From assembly GCF_037997115.1 (NCBI RefSeq), contig NZ_CP150484.1, positions 5,637,030 through 5,700,660 on the forward strand: a stretch of DNA of 63,631 bases. Direction: 5' to 3'. The translations under genes were made by a program, and so were the position numbers. This DNA is from Amycolatopsis coloradensis (lineage in GTDB: Bacteria > Actinomycetota > Actinomycetes > Mycobacteriales > Pseudonocardiaceae). Under the pieces are notes generated by a model, which had not been told where the DNA came from, made no database searches, and saw nothing but the letters and a program-made list of their open reading frames with translations. Below are positions 34,529 through 42,874 of this stretch, piece by piece (the stretch's first letter is position 1; each line of letters starts with the position of its first letter).

Positions 34529-34965
34529 CCGTGTCACTGTCCACTGTGGAAGACAAGACCCGAGCCACGATCGGCGTACGGCTGTTCACCGTGCTGGCCT
34601 GGGTGCCCGAACGGCGGGCACTGCGACGGGTGCACAGCAGCCACCCCGTCGAGTACCCGGTCGGCGGCGAGAAGACCGTCGAGGTGGCCGCCGGGTGGCT
34701 GGAGCGGTGCATCACGGGCCAAGAGCCCTACTTCGGGCCGGACAGCGCGGCGGTGCGGGAGATCTTCGCCGACCACGAACTCATCGATCGGCTCGGCTGC
34801 GGCGCGGTGATCAACGTGCCGGTGGTGGACGGCGGCCGCACGCTCGGCGTCCTCAACCTCCTCGACGCAGAAGGCAGCTACGACGACGATTCCGTCGCGG
34901 CGGCCCGTTCACTGGCACCGTTGGCGGTCCCGGCCCTGCGCGAACTCCTGGAGGAGAACCGATGA
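34525..34965 (+). CDS. Stand-alone GAF domain protein
   Basis: 146 residues consisting almost entirely of one GAF domain (IGVRLFTVLAWVPERRALRR, CGAVINVPVVDGGRTLGVLN). GAF domains bind small ligands; the protein lacks the Cys residues of free-methionine sulfoxide reductase and any output domain. The GTG start overlaps the MFS stop and its stop overlaps the next start (ATGA), so all three proteins are made together. It may sense or sequester the transported compound, or be an enzyme of unrecognised type. Confidence 0.85.
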   Translation: MTVSLSTVEDKTRATIGVRLFTVLAWVPERRALRRVHSSHPVEYPVGGEKTVEVAAGWLERCITGQEPYFGPDSAAVREIFADHELIDRLGCGAVINVPVVDGGRTLGVLNLLDAEGSYDDDSVAAARSLAPLAVPALRELLEENR

Positions 34966-36176
34966 ACGGATCGCTGCTGCTGCGCAACGCCCGTCTGCTC
35001 GACCCGGTCAAGGGCGAGTACACCGAGGGAGACCTCCGGTGCGCCGACGGCCGGATCGTCGAGATCGGTGACGGGCTCACCGCGGACGGCGCGCGGACCG
35101 AGGACCTGCGCGGTGCGTTCGTGCTGCCCGGACTGATCGACGCCCACGTGCACGTCACCGCGTCGACCGCGAATCTGGGATCGCTGCCCGCGTCGTCACC
35201 GTCGTACGTGGCCGCGCACAGTGCCCGCACCATGAGCCGCATGCTGGACCGGGGCTTCACGACGGTCCGTGACGCCTCCGGCGCCGACTACGGCCTCGCC
35301 GACGCGCAAGCCGAGGGCCTGTTCCGCGGCCCGCGCCTGCTTTTCTGCGGACGCGCGCTGAGCCAGACCGGCGGGCACGGCGACAGCCGGACGCGCGGCG
35401 CCAACGCCAGCGACGATCACCCGTGCTGCGCCGGCCTCGGCCGGGTCGCCGACGGGGTCGACGCGGTCCGCGCCGCGGCGCGCGACGAGCTGCGCAAGGG
35501 TGCGCACCACATCAAGGTGATGGCCTCCGGCGGTGTCGCCTCCCCGACCGATCGGATCGACTCGACGCAGTACTCCGCCGAGGAGCTGCGCGCCATCGTC
35601 GAAGAGGCGGAGGCGGCCAACCGTTACGTCGCCGCGCACGCTTATACCGCCCGCGCGGTGAACCGCGCGCTGGAACTGGGCGTGCGGTCGATCGAGCACG
35701 GCAACCTGATCGACGACCTCAGTGTCGAACTGTTCCTCCGGCACGACGCGTATCTCGTGCCCACCCTGGTCACCTACTGGGCGCTGAAGGAGGAAGGGCG
35801 CGAGCACGGGCTGCCGGAATCCAGCTGGCGCAAGGTCGACGAGGTGCTCGGCGCGGGCATGGCCGCCCTCGAGCGGGCGGCCAGGGGCGGCGTGAAACTC
35901 GTGTACGGCAGCGACCTCCTCGGCGGGATGCACCGGCACCAGAACCACGAGTTCCGGCTGCGCGGCGAGGTCCAGTCCGCGCTGGAGGTGGTCCGCTCCG
36001 CGACGTCGACGGCGGCCGACCTGCTGAACCTGACCGGCGAGATCGGCACGCTGGCTCCAGGCGCGCACGCGGACCTGCTCGTCGTCGACCGGGATCCGCT
36101 GGAGGACATCGGCGTCCTGGCCGAGCCGGAGAAATTCCGGCACGTCGTGCTGGGCGGGACCGTCGTCTCCCCGTGA
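34962..36176 (+). CDS. Metal-dependent amidohydrolase, prolidase/imidazolonepropionase-like
   Basis: Cytoplasmic hydrolase of 404 residues with the amidohydrolase fold. Metal ligands are visible in DAHVHV, the two later His in HAYTARA and IEHGNLI, and the final Asp in VYGSDLLGG; LPGLID and GTLAPGAHADLLVVD are usual. Relatives in this branch (COG1228) hydrolyse Xaa-Pro or Xaa-Arg dipeptides and N-acyl amino acids. With the 4-hydroxyproline operon next door, a Xaa-Pro or Xaa-Hyp dipeptidase is an attractive but unproved role. Last gene of the MFS-GAF operon; a 23-base-pair hairpin follows. Confidence 0.85.
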   Translation: MNGSLLLRNARLLDPVKGEYTEGDLRCADGRIVEIGDGLTADGARTEDLRGAFVLPGLIDAHVHVTASTANLGSLPASSPSYVAAHSARTMSRMLDRGFTTVRDASGADYGLADAQAEGLFRGPRLLFCGRALSQTGGHGDSRTRGANASDDHPCCAGLGRVADGVDAVRAAARDELRKGAHHIKVMASGGVASPTDRIDSTQYSAEELRAIVEEAEAANRYVAAHAYTARAVNRALELGVRSIEHGNLIDDLSVELFLRHDAYLVPTLVTYWALKEEGREHGLPESSWRKVDEVLGAGMAALERAARGGVKLVYGSDLLGGMHRHQNHEFRLRGEVQSALEVVRSATSTAADLLNLTGEIGTLAPGAHADLLVVDRDPLEDIGVLAEPEKFRHVVLGGTVVSP

Positions 36177-36247
36177 CTCGTGAGTGGAGTGGCCGGTTCC
36201 TTTGAGGGGTAAGGCGAGGTGGCGCGTTGCGAAAACCGGCCCAGGCG

Positions 36248-36300
36248 GTAGTGAAGGCCTCCTTCCCTACTCTGAAGGTAGGGAAGGAGGCCTTCACTAC
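36248..36300. repeat. Dispersed palindrome, family A copy 2 (perfect 23-bp stem)
   Basis: GTAGTGAAGGCCTCCTTCCC and three more bases (36248-36270) are followed by loop TCTGAAG and the exact complement (36278-36300). It stands between convergent genes and could terminate both. Flanking GAGGGGTAAG at 36204 is shared with the copy at 44883, so the repeat unit is larger than the palindrome. Confidence 0.8.
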
Positions 36301-36318
36301 CCCGGCGTGGCTCACGAG

Positions 36319-37689
36319 TCACGAGAAGTGTTGCGGGACGTCCCACGGGTTGTCGTCCCGCAGCGGTTCCGGCAGGAGGTGCGACGGCCAGTCCTGATAG
36401 GACACCGGCCGCAGGAAGCGTTCCACCGCCGCCGTCCCGACCGAGGTCGACGCCGGTGACGTCGTCGCCGGGAACGGTCCGCCGTGCTGCATCGCCGCGG
36501 TCACCGCGACCCCGGTCGGCCAGCCGCCCCACAGGATCCGCCCGCTGCGGTCGGCCAGCACCGGGCGCAGCGTCTCGACCTCGGAGGCCTCTTCGGGTGA
36601 CGCGTGCACGGTCGTCGTGAGCTGACCGGGCAGGGCCGCCAGCACCGGCAAGACGTCGGAAGGGCGTGAGTACCGCACCACCACGCCCAGCGGGCCGAAG
36701 CACTCTTCAGCCGCTTCCGGTACGAAGTCCTCCAGCGCGACTTCGAGCAGTTGGGCGCCTGGTCCCCGGACGACCTCACGCATCCCGGGGATCGCGGCCA
36801 GCCGTGCCGCGCCGGTCTGAAAACCGGACGCGATGCGGTCGTTCAGGAACGGCGCGGCCGGGACCTCGCGCAACCGTTCGGCGACGAGATCCCCGAACGG
36901 GCTTTCCGACGGCACGAACACCAGACCGGGATTCGTGCAGAACTGGCCGTTGCCCAGCGTCAGCGAACCGGCGTAGCCCTCCGCCAGTTCCTCCGCCCGC
37001 GACCGTGCCGCGCCGGGCAGGACGATCACCGGGTTGACGCTGCCGAGCTCGCCGTGGAACGGGATCGGGACCGGCCGCTCGGCCGCGATCCGCGCCAGCG
37101 CGAGCCCACCCGACACCGACCCGGTGAACGCGGCGGCCGCGATCGCCGGATGGCGCAGCGCATCGACGCCCGCGGCTTCTCCTTCGACAAGGCCCAGGAG
37201 CGCACCCCGGCGGCCGAGGGCTTCCACGACGACCGAAGCCGTCCTGCGGGACAACTCCGGATGGCCGGGGTGGGCCTTGACCACCACCGGGCAGCCGGCC
37301 ACCCACGCCGACGCGGTGTCCCCGCCCGCCACGCTGAACGCGAACGGGAAGTTGCTCGCGGCGAACACCAGGACCGGACCGACAGCGGTGCGGTACCGGC
37401 GCAGCTCCGGCCGGGGTCCTGGCGGCCACGACGGGTCGGCTCGGTCGATCCGGACGTCGTGGTACGAACCGCTTTCGGCCGCGAGCAGTCGCAGCTGGAA
37501 CGTCGTGCGGGCCAGCTCGCCGGTCAGCCGTTTCGTCCCCAGCCGGGTCTCGGCGTCGGCTATCTCGATCAAGGAGGGCCCGGCCTCGTCCAGGGCGTCG
37601 GCCACGCCGGTGAGCACCGCCGTGCGCGTCTTCGGGTCGGTCGCGGCCCATTCAGCGGCGATCTCCGCCGCCCTCTCGATCTGCTTCAT
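36319..37689 (-). CDS. Aldehyde dehydrogenase, probable 2-oxoglutarate semialdehyde dehydrogenase
   Basis: Probable last step of hydroxyproline catabolism, oxidising 2-oxoglutarate semialdehyde to 2-oxoglutarate with NAD(P)+. The 456-residue protein has the nucleotide-site segment VFAASNFPFAFSVAGGDTAS, FTGSVSGG, the catalytic Glu region PFHGELGSVNP and the catalytic Cys in GNGQFCTNPG, in the pattern of the KGSADH/NADP-dependent subfamily. The ATG at 37689 follows AGGAAGGAAG. It sits downstream of the epimerase in the same orientation, separated by a permease remnant and a repeat. Confidence 0.9.
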   Translation of the reverse strand: MKQIERAAEIAAEWAATDPKTRTAVLTGVADALDEAGPSLIEIADAETRLGTKRLTGELARTTFQLRLLAAESGSYHDVRIDRADPSWPPGPRPELRRYRTAVGPVLVFAASNFPFAFSVAGGDTASAWVAGCPVVVKAHPGHPELSRRTASVVVEALGRRGALLGLVEGEAAGVDALRHPAIAAAAFTGSVSGGLALARIAAERPVPIPFHGELGSVNPVIVLPGAARSRAEELAEGYAGSLTLGNGQFCTNPGLVFVPSESPFGDLVAERLREVPAAPFLNDRIASGFQTGAARLAAIPGMREVVRGPGAQLLEVALEDFVPEAAEECFGPLGVVVRYSRPSDVLPVLAALPGQLTTTVHASPEEASEVETLRPVLADRSGRILWGGWPTGVAVTAAMQHGGPFPATTSPASTSVGTAAVERFLRPVSYQDWPSHLLPEPLRDDNPWDVPQHFS

Positions 37690-37921
37690 GCTTCCTTCCT
37701 CTCCGGGTTCTCCACCGAGTTCCGGAATCCGAACACGGCGTACACCACCGGTCCGAGCACCATCCAGGCCGCGAACCGCGTCCAGGTTCGCGATCAGCCG
37801 CACCGCGAACGCCACCCCGACCAGCGGCACGAACGGGACCCACGGGGTGCGGAACGACCGCGGCAGATCCGGCCTGGTGCGCCGCAGCACCACCACCGCG
37901 ATCGACGAGACAAAGCCACTT
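37690..37921 (-). pseudogene. Amino acid permease, C-terminal remnant
   Basis: The minus strand gives SSIAVVVLRRTRPDLPRSFR and TPWVPFVPLVGVAFAVRLI, the C-terminal region of APC-family amino acid permeases. After a frameshift near 37790 another frame gives TRFAAWMVLGPVVYAVFGFR, which continues the same family. The first three quarters of the gene are absent. It ends directly before the dehydrogenase and beside a family A palindrome, which may have taken part in the deletion. The lost gene probably imported hydroxyproline. Confidence 0.75.
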
Positions 37922-37990
37922 TCGCGACACGGGGCCGCAGTTACGGCTTCCGAACCGTCTCGATGTCGCCAGGGACCACGCCGCCGGGTG

Positions 37991-38037
37991 GTGAAGGGCC
38001 CCTTCGCTACTCTCAGGGTAGGCAAGGAGGCCTTCAC
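37991..38037. repeat. Dispersed palindrome, family A copy 3
   Basis: Starts GTGAAGGGCCCCTTCGCTAC and ends GGCAAGGAGGCCTTCAC, with a few mismatches between arms. It lies exactly between the epimerase gene and the truncated permease, inside what would otherwise be one operon. Confidence 0.7.
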
Positions 38038-38059
38038 GGACCGGTGCGCGCCGCCAACC

Positions 38060-39061
38060 TCAGAGAACGAAGCCCGCGGGGAACGGGTCGTCCGGGTCGA
38101 GCAGATAGGTGGCGTTGCCGGTGATCCAGGCACGTCCGGAGAACTCCGGCACCACGGCGGGAACGCCGCCGACGGTGGTCTCGGCGACGAGTTCCCCGGT
38201 GAAGGTGGTGCCGATGAACGAGCTGTTCTCGAACGGCGTGTGCAGCGGCAGTTCGCCGCGAGCGTGAAGCTGGGCCATCCGCGCCGAAGTGCCGGTGCCG
38301 CAAGGCGACCGGTCGAACCAGCCCGGGTGGATCGCCATCGCGTTCCGCGAAGCGCGGGCATCCGACCCCGGCGCGAGGAACTGGACGTGCTTGCAGCCGC
38401 CGATCAGCGGATCGGCGGGATGTTTCGGCGGACGCCGGTCATTGATCGCCGCCATGATGTCCAGCCCGGCGGCGAGGATCCGGTCCTTCGCCGCCCGGTC
38501 GAACGGGATGTCCACTTGGGACAGTTCGAGGATGGCATAGAAGTTGCCGCCGTAGGAAAGGTCGTAACGCACCTCGCCGAGGCCGGGCACTTCGACCACG
38601 GCGTCTCGCTCGGCGAGGAAGGACGCGACGTTGCGGAGCTTGACGCGGACCGCGCGGCCGTCCCGGACTTCGACCTCGGCGTGCACGAGCCCGGCCGGGG
38701 TGTCCAGCCGTACCACGGTCTTCGGTTCGGTCACCTCGACCATGCCGGTCTCCACCAGCACGGTCGCCACGCCGATCGTGCCGTGCCCGCACATCGGCAG
38801 GCAGCCGGACACCTCGATGTACACCACGCCCCAGTCTGCGTCCGGCCTGGCGGGCGGCTGCAGGATCGCGCCGCTCATCGCCGAGTGACCGCGCGGCTCG
38901 TTCATCAGGAACTGCCGCAGGTGGTCCAGGTGCTCCATGAAGTACAGGCGGCGTTCGGCCATCGTGTCGCCGGGGATGACGCCGACCCCACCGGTCACCA
39001 CCCGGGTCGGCATGCCCTCGGTATGCGAGTCGACGGCGGTGATCGACCGGATCGACCGCAC
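38060..39061 (-). CDS. 4-hydroxyproline 2-epimerase (proline racemase family)
   Basis: First step of the pathway: inverts C2 of trans-4-hydroxy-L-proline to cis-4-hydroxy-D-proline without cofactor. The 333-residue protein has the catalytic Cys pair, Cys91 in MCGHGTIG and Cys254 in SPCGTGTSA; two Cys fit racemase/epimerase and exclude the dehydratase subfamily, where one is Thr. The distinction from proline racemase rests on the pathway neighbours. The GTG start directly abuts the stop of the DapA-family gene. Confidence 0.9.
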   Translation of the reverse strand: MRSIRSITAVDSHTEGMPTRVVTGGVGVIPGDTMAERRLYFMEHLDHLRQFLMNEPRGHSAMSGAILQPPARPDADWGVVYIEVSGCLPMCGHGTIGVATVLVETGMVEVTEPKTVVRLDTPAGLVHAEVEVRDGRAVRVKLRNVASFLAERDAVVEVPGLGEVRYDLSYGGNFYAILELSQVDIPFDRAAKDRILAAGLDIMAAINDRRPPKHPADPLIGGCKHVQFLAPGSDARASRNAMAIHPGWFDRSPCGTGTSARMAQLHARGELPLHTPFENSSFIGTTFTGELVAETTVGGVPAVVPEFSGRAWITGNATYLLDPDDPFPAGFVL

Positions 39062-39973
39062 CTACTCCACCCCCAGCGAGGCGAGCGCGCGGCGCATGTC
39101 GGCGGTGACCTGCTCGCGGTGTTCCTCGGTCAGCGGCCCCCGCGGCGGACGGCACGGCCCGCCGTAGCGGCCGACGAGGTCCATTCCGAGTTTGATGGCC
39201 TGGACGAACTCGGTGCGCGAGTCCCAGCGAAAGGCGGCCACCAGCGGCTCGTAAAGCGCCCTGGCCTCTTCGAGTTTTCCGGACCACGCCAGGTCGAACA
39301 GGCGCACCGACTCGGCGGGGAACACGTTGGGGAATCCGGCGAACCAGCCTGTCGCGCCCATCAGCAGGCTTTCCAGCACGACGTCGTCGGCGCCGCTGAT
39401 CACGTCCAGTCCCGATGCCTGCTCGCGGATCTCCAGCACCCGCCGGACGTCGCCCGAGAACTCCTTGACCGCGACCACGTTGTCGATCCGCGCGATCTCG
39501 GCGAGCAGGGCGGGCGTGAGGTCGACCTTGGTGTCGATGGGGTTGTTGTAGACCATCACCGGCAGCCCGACCGACGCCACCGCTTCGAAATGCGCGAGCA
39601 CCTCGCCGCGGTTCGCGCGGTACATCGTGGGCGGCAGGCACAGCAGGCCGTCGGCACCGTCCTCGGCGGCGACCTCGGCCCAGTACTTGGCCTGGTGCGA
39701 TCCGGGGCCGTGCACGCCGACGACGACGATCCCGTCCTCACCGACGGTTTCGATCGCGGTGCGGGCGACGCGACGGCGTTCCTCGTCGGTCAGCGACGAG
39801 TATTCGCCGAGCGAGCCGTTCGGGCCGACGCCCCGGCAGCCGTTGTCGACCAGCCACCGGCAGTGCGCGGCGTAGGCGTCGTAGTCCACGGCCAGCCCGG
39901 CGGGGGCCGACGCGTCCACCCGGTACGGGAGGGCGGTCGCGACGACGACGCCACCGAGGTCGGGGGTGCTCAT
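39062..39973 (-). CDS. DapA family lyase, probable 1-pyrroline-4-hydroxy-2-carboxylate deaminase
   Basis: Likely converts 1-pyrroline-4-hydroxy-2-carboxylate to 2-oxoglutarate semialdehyde and ammonia. The 303-residue TIM barrel has the Schiff-base Lys170 in VVAVKEFSG and Tyr142 in VMVYNNP, as in the dihydrodipicolinate synthase superfamily. It is not the lysine-pathway enzyme by context: dehydrogenase subunits overlap its start by four bases (TGA against ATG) and the epimerase follows. Confidence 0.88.
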   Translation of the reverse strand: MSTPDLGGVVVATALPYRVDASAPAGLAVDYDAYAAHCRWLVDNGCRGVGPNGSLGEYSSLTDEERRRVARTAIETVGEDGIVVVGVHGPGSHQAKYWAEVAAEDGADGLLCLPPTMYRANRGEVLAHFEAVASVGLPVMVYNNPIDTKVDLTPALLAEIARIDNVVAVKEFSGDVRRVLEIREQASGLDVISGADDVVLESLLMGATGWFAGFPNVFPAESVRLFDLAWSGKLEEARALYEPLVAAFRWDSRTEFVQAIKLGMDLVGRYGGPCRPPRGPLTEEHREQVTADMRRALASLGVE

Positions 39974-41331
39974 CCAGGTTCTCCTTCGGTTCGGGCGGCG
40001 AGTTCGCCCAGCCGGATCGGCTGGACGATCGGGCGGTGGTGCCGTTCGGTGCCACCGCGGAGTTCGGACACGGTCGGACCACAGATGCGGCCCTGGCATG
40101 GGCCGAGGCCGGCCCGGGTGCCGAGTTTCAGCGCGTGCGGGCCGGGACAGACCGTGTCTTCGGCCGCACGCGTCAATTCGCCATACGTGGTTTCCTCGCA
40201 GCGGCAGACGATCGTGTCTTCGCTCAGCCAGCTTCGCCAGGCCGCACCGATCGGGTGGGCCGTGGCGAGGCGGTCGGCGAACGCGAGGGCCCGGTCGCGG
40301 GCGCGGATCAGCTCCGGCGACGGCTCGCCCCCGGCGGCGACGCACCCGGCCACCGCTCCCTCGGCCGCGGCGGTGACCGCGCCGCCGATCCCGGTGATCT
40401 CTCCCGCGGCGAAGACATCGTCCACTGTGGTCCGTTGCGCGGCATCGACCCGCACGAAACCGTCGTCCAGGACGCAGCCCGCGGCGACGGCCAGTTCCGG
40501 CTGCGGGACGAAGCCGTGGCCGACGCAGACCGCGTCGACCTCGTAGGTCCGCTCGGTGCCGGGGACGACCGACCAGTCGGCACGGACCCGCGCGGTCACG
40601 ACCTCGCGGACGCGGTCCACGCCGCGGGCCTCGATCACGGCCCGCCCCAGTCGGTACGGGATCCGGTGCCGGGCCAGCGTCGTGGCGTATCGAGCCAACT
40701 CGCCGGCCTTCCCGGCGTGGGCGGCCAGGCGCCACGGACGGGACGACCATCCTTTCCGGACGGTCGAGAACGGGTTCGCCTCCAGCACCCCGACCACCTC
40801 GGCCCCGACGCCCAGCAACGATTCCGCGACCGGCAGCAGGAACGGCCCGGCCCCGGCGACGAGGACCCGCTCGCCGATCGCGACCCGCTCCCCCTTCGCC
40901 AACGCCTGTGCCGCGCCCGCGGTGTACACGCCGGGCAGTTCCCAGCCGGGGAACGGCAGGGTGCGGTCGTGCGCGCCGGTCGCCAGGATCAGCGCGTCCG
41001 GGACGAGGGTCAGCCGCCGCCGTCCACCTCCGTCGGACTGTCCCCGCAGGATGTGCACCGCCTTCTCCGCACGGTCGAACGCCCAGACGGCGGAGCCTGG
41101 CCACCAGTGACATCGCGGATGCGCGAGTACCCGGCGGCGCCGGTCGAATTCCGCCCGCCCGTGCTGAACCCGCTCCGGACGCTTCGCCGCGTACGCGTCG
41201 GGAAGCATCCGGTGGTACTGGCCGCCGGGGGTCTCCGCCTGGTCCAGCACCGTGACCTGGGCACCGGCCCACAGCGCGTGCTCGGCCGCCGCGAGCCCGG
41301 CGGGCCCGGCTCCGACGATCACCACGTTCAC
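39970..41331 (-). CDS. D-hydroxyproline dehydrogenase, FAD/Bfd-type subunit
   Basis: FAD- and NAD(P)-fold flavoprotein of 453 residues, one of three parts of an electron-transferring amino acid dehydrogenase. It has two dinucleotide-binding motifs, VNVVIVGAGPAGLAAAEHAL at the start and RVLVAGAGPFLLPVAESLLG in the middle. A C-terminal Bfd-like iron-sulfur domain has four Cys in VCRCEETTYGE and GLGPCQGRICG with a Cys before it. In characterised three-gene D-Hyp and proline/octopine-type dehydrogenases this is the alpha or electron-accepting subunit. The GTG at 41331 overlaps the preceding stop. Confidence 0.88.
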   Translation of the reverse strand: MNVVIVGAGPAGLAAAEHALWAGAQVTVLDQAETPGGQYHRMLPDAYAAKRPERVQHGRAEFDRRRRVLAHPRCHWWPGSAVWAFDRAEKAVHILRGQSDGGGRRRLTLVPDALILATGAHDRTLPFPGWELPGVYTAGAAQALAKGERVAIGERVLVAGAGPFLLPVAESLLGVGAEVVGVLEANPFSTVRKGWSSRPWRLAAHAGKAGELARYATTLARHRIPYRLGRAVIEARGVDRVREVVTARVRADWSVVPGTERTYEVDAVCVGHGFVPQPELAVAAGCVLDDGFVRVDAAQRTTVDDVFAAGEITGIGGAVTAAAEGAVAGCVAAGGEPSPELIRARDRALAFADRLATAHPIGAAWRSWLSEDTIVCRCEETTYGELTRAAEDTVCPGPHALKLGTRAGLGPCQGRICGPTVSELRGGTERHHRPIVQPIRLGELAARTEGEPG

Positions 41332-41636
41332 GCGTTCTCCTCCCGGGACTGGGTGCGGATCTCGTCGCCGTCGGCGGCCGGACGTCGGCACGCGCGGACG
41401 TCGGGCACGTCGTTCACCGTGAGCAGGCAGTCGAAGCACGCGCCGATACCGCAGAACACACCGCGCGGAGCCCCGGAACGCGTGGTCCGCCAGGAGGTCC
41501 ATCCCGCGGCGAGCAGCATCCCCGCCACGCTCTGGCCCGCGATCCCGGTCACGGGTTCGCCGTCGACGGTGATCCGGATCGGCCGGTCGGTCCGGCCCAC
41601 CGGATCGCGGTCGCGCGGCAGGAGCCACCCGCTCAT
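41328..41636 (-). CDS. D-hydroxyproline dehydrogenase, small [2Fe-2S] subunit
   Basis: 102-residue ferredoxin-like protein with the cluster Cys in VFCGIGACFDCLL and a fourth in VRACRRP. It begins with IRITVDGEPV, the usual beta-hairpin of the (2Fe-2S)-binding subunit of heterotrimeric dehydrogenases, and should pass electrons between the two flavoproteins. Four-base overlaps with both neighbours show fixed stoichiometric translation. Confidence 0.9.
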   Translation of the reverse strand: MSGWLLPRDRDPVGRTDRPIRITVDGEPVTGIAGQSVAGMLLAAGWTSWRTTRSGAPRGVFCGIGACFDCLLTVNDVPDVRACRRPAADGDEIRTQSREENA

Positions 41637-42796
41637 GCCGCCACCACGGCCGGACGGTCCACAGTGAACTCCTCGACCGGCATCGCCGGCTCGGCCCCGG
41701 TGAGCAGTTCGCGCAGCAACCGCGCGGTGCCGACGCTCAGCCCGATCCCGGCGCCCTCGTGCCCGGTGGCGTGCCAGAGATTCCCCAGCCGCGGATCCTC
41801 GCCGAGCACCGGGAGGTGATCATCGACGTAGGGCCGGAATCCGCCGTACGCGCGCATGATCGCGACGTCGGCGAGCGCCGGGAACAGGCGCAGTGCCTTG
41901 ACCGCGATGGCGCTCAGCACGTCCGGGCGGATCGCGTCGTCGAAATCCACCCGGCGGCGTGACGAGCCGATCAGCACGGTGCCGCCCCAGGTCGACTCGA
42001 CGACGGCGGAGGTCTGCAACTCACTCGAATCGGCACCGACCGCGCCGACGTAATCGGCGTCGTAGACCTTGTGCCGGACGACGCCGGGCATCGGAGTGGT
42101 CACCAGTACCTCGCCCCGGCGAGGGCGGACCGCGATCGCGGCGCCGAGACGCGCCGACACCTGACCGGCCCAGGGGCCCGCGGCGTTCACGACGACGTTC
42201 GCCTCGATGACCTCACCGGGCACGCGAACGCCGGTGATCCGTCCGTTGTGGACGGTCGCGCCGACGACCTCGGTGTCGGAGCGCAACCGCGCGCCGTGGC
42301 GCAGCGCGGAGCCCAGCAGGGCCAGCGCCGCTCCCGCAGGCTGGACTTGCGCGTCCTCCGGGTAGTGGAACGCGGCGGCCACTTCACGGGTCAGAGCGGG
42401 CTCCGCTTCGGCAAGTTCCTTGGGGGACAACGGTTCCGCGCGAACGCCGGTCTGCGACGCGGCGAAGGCGGCGAGAGCGCGAGCTCCGTCGTCCGTGGTG
42501 GCGACGACGATGCCGCCCTTGGGGTCGTATTCGATCGCCGAAGCTGCGCGCGCGTCCTCGTCCGCGATCTCGGCGACCACCTGGGGCCACAACGCGGTCG
42601 AAAGCTTCGCGAGTTCGAGTTCCGCGCCGGGCCCCTTGTCGGAGACGAGGATGTTGCCCTCGCCGTGCGAAGTGGTTCCGCCGGCGGGACGGCCGCGATC
42701 CACGACCACGACGTCGAAGCCCGCCCGGCTCAGCTCACGGGCGCACGCGGCGCCGACGATGCCCGCGCCGAGAACGACCACGCGCGTTCGGTTCAT
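41633..42796 (-). CDS. D-hydroxyproline dehydrogenase, DadA-type FAD subunit
   Basis: Catalytic flavoprotein of 387 residues in the glycine oxidase/DadA family, expected to oxidise cis-4-hydroxy-D-proline to the pyrroline. The N-terminal FAD motif is VVVLGAGIVGAACARELSRA and the C-terminal GHEGAGIGLSVGTARLL is usual. The ATG at 42796 follows GGAGGG; an upstream in-frame ATG lies before it. First gene of the tight operon. The promoter should lie in 42797-42874. Confidence 0.9.
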   Translation of the reverse strand: MNRTRVVVLGAGIVGAACARELSRAGFDVVVVDRGRPAGGTTSHGEGNILVSDKGPGAELELAKLSTALWPQVVAEIADEDARAASAIEYDPKGGIVVATTDDGARALAAFAASQTGVRAEPLSPKELAEAEPALTREVAAAFHYPEDAQVQPAGAALALLGSALRHGARLRSDTEVVGATVHNGRITGVRVPGEVIEANVVVNAAGPWAGQVSARLGAAIAVRPRRGEVLVTTPMPGVVRHKVYDADYVGAVGADSSELQTSAVVESTWGGTVLIGSSRRRVDFDDAIRPDVLSAIAVKALRLFPALADVAIMRAYGGFRPYVDDHLPVLGEDPRLGNLWHATGHEGAGIGLSVGTARLLRELLTGAEPAMPVEEFTVDRPAVVAA

Positions 42797-42874
42797 CGAC
42801 CCTCCAGCGTTCGGTAAAGCGAACGATCGGAGCGTAGGTTCCACCTCTGAGAGGTGTCAATACCTCGAGCGCGG

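Noticed and set aside
39062..39973. Lysine-pathway dihydrodipicolinate synthase (dapA)
   Set aside because: The fold is the same, but its overlaps with the hydroxyproline dehydrogenase and epimerase genes favour the pyrroline deaminase role.
37034..40546. 1170-codon plus-strand open frame
   Set aside because: It runs antisense through the dehydrogenase, epimerase, deaminase and dehydrogenase genes and shows no domain.
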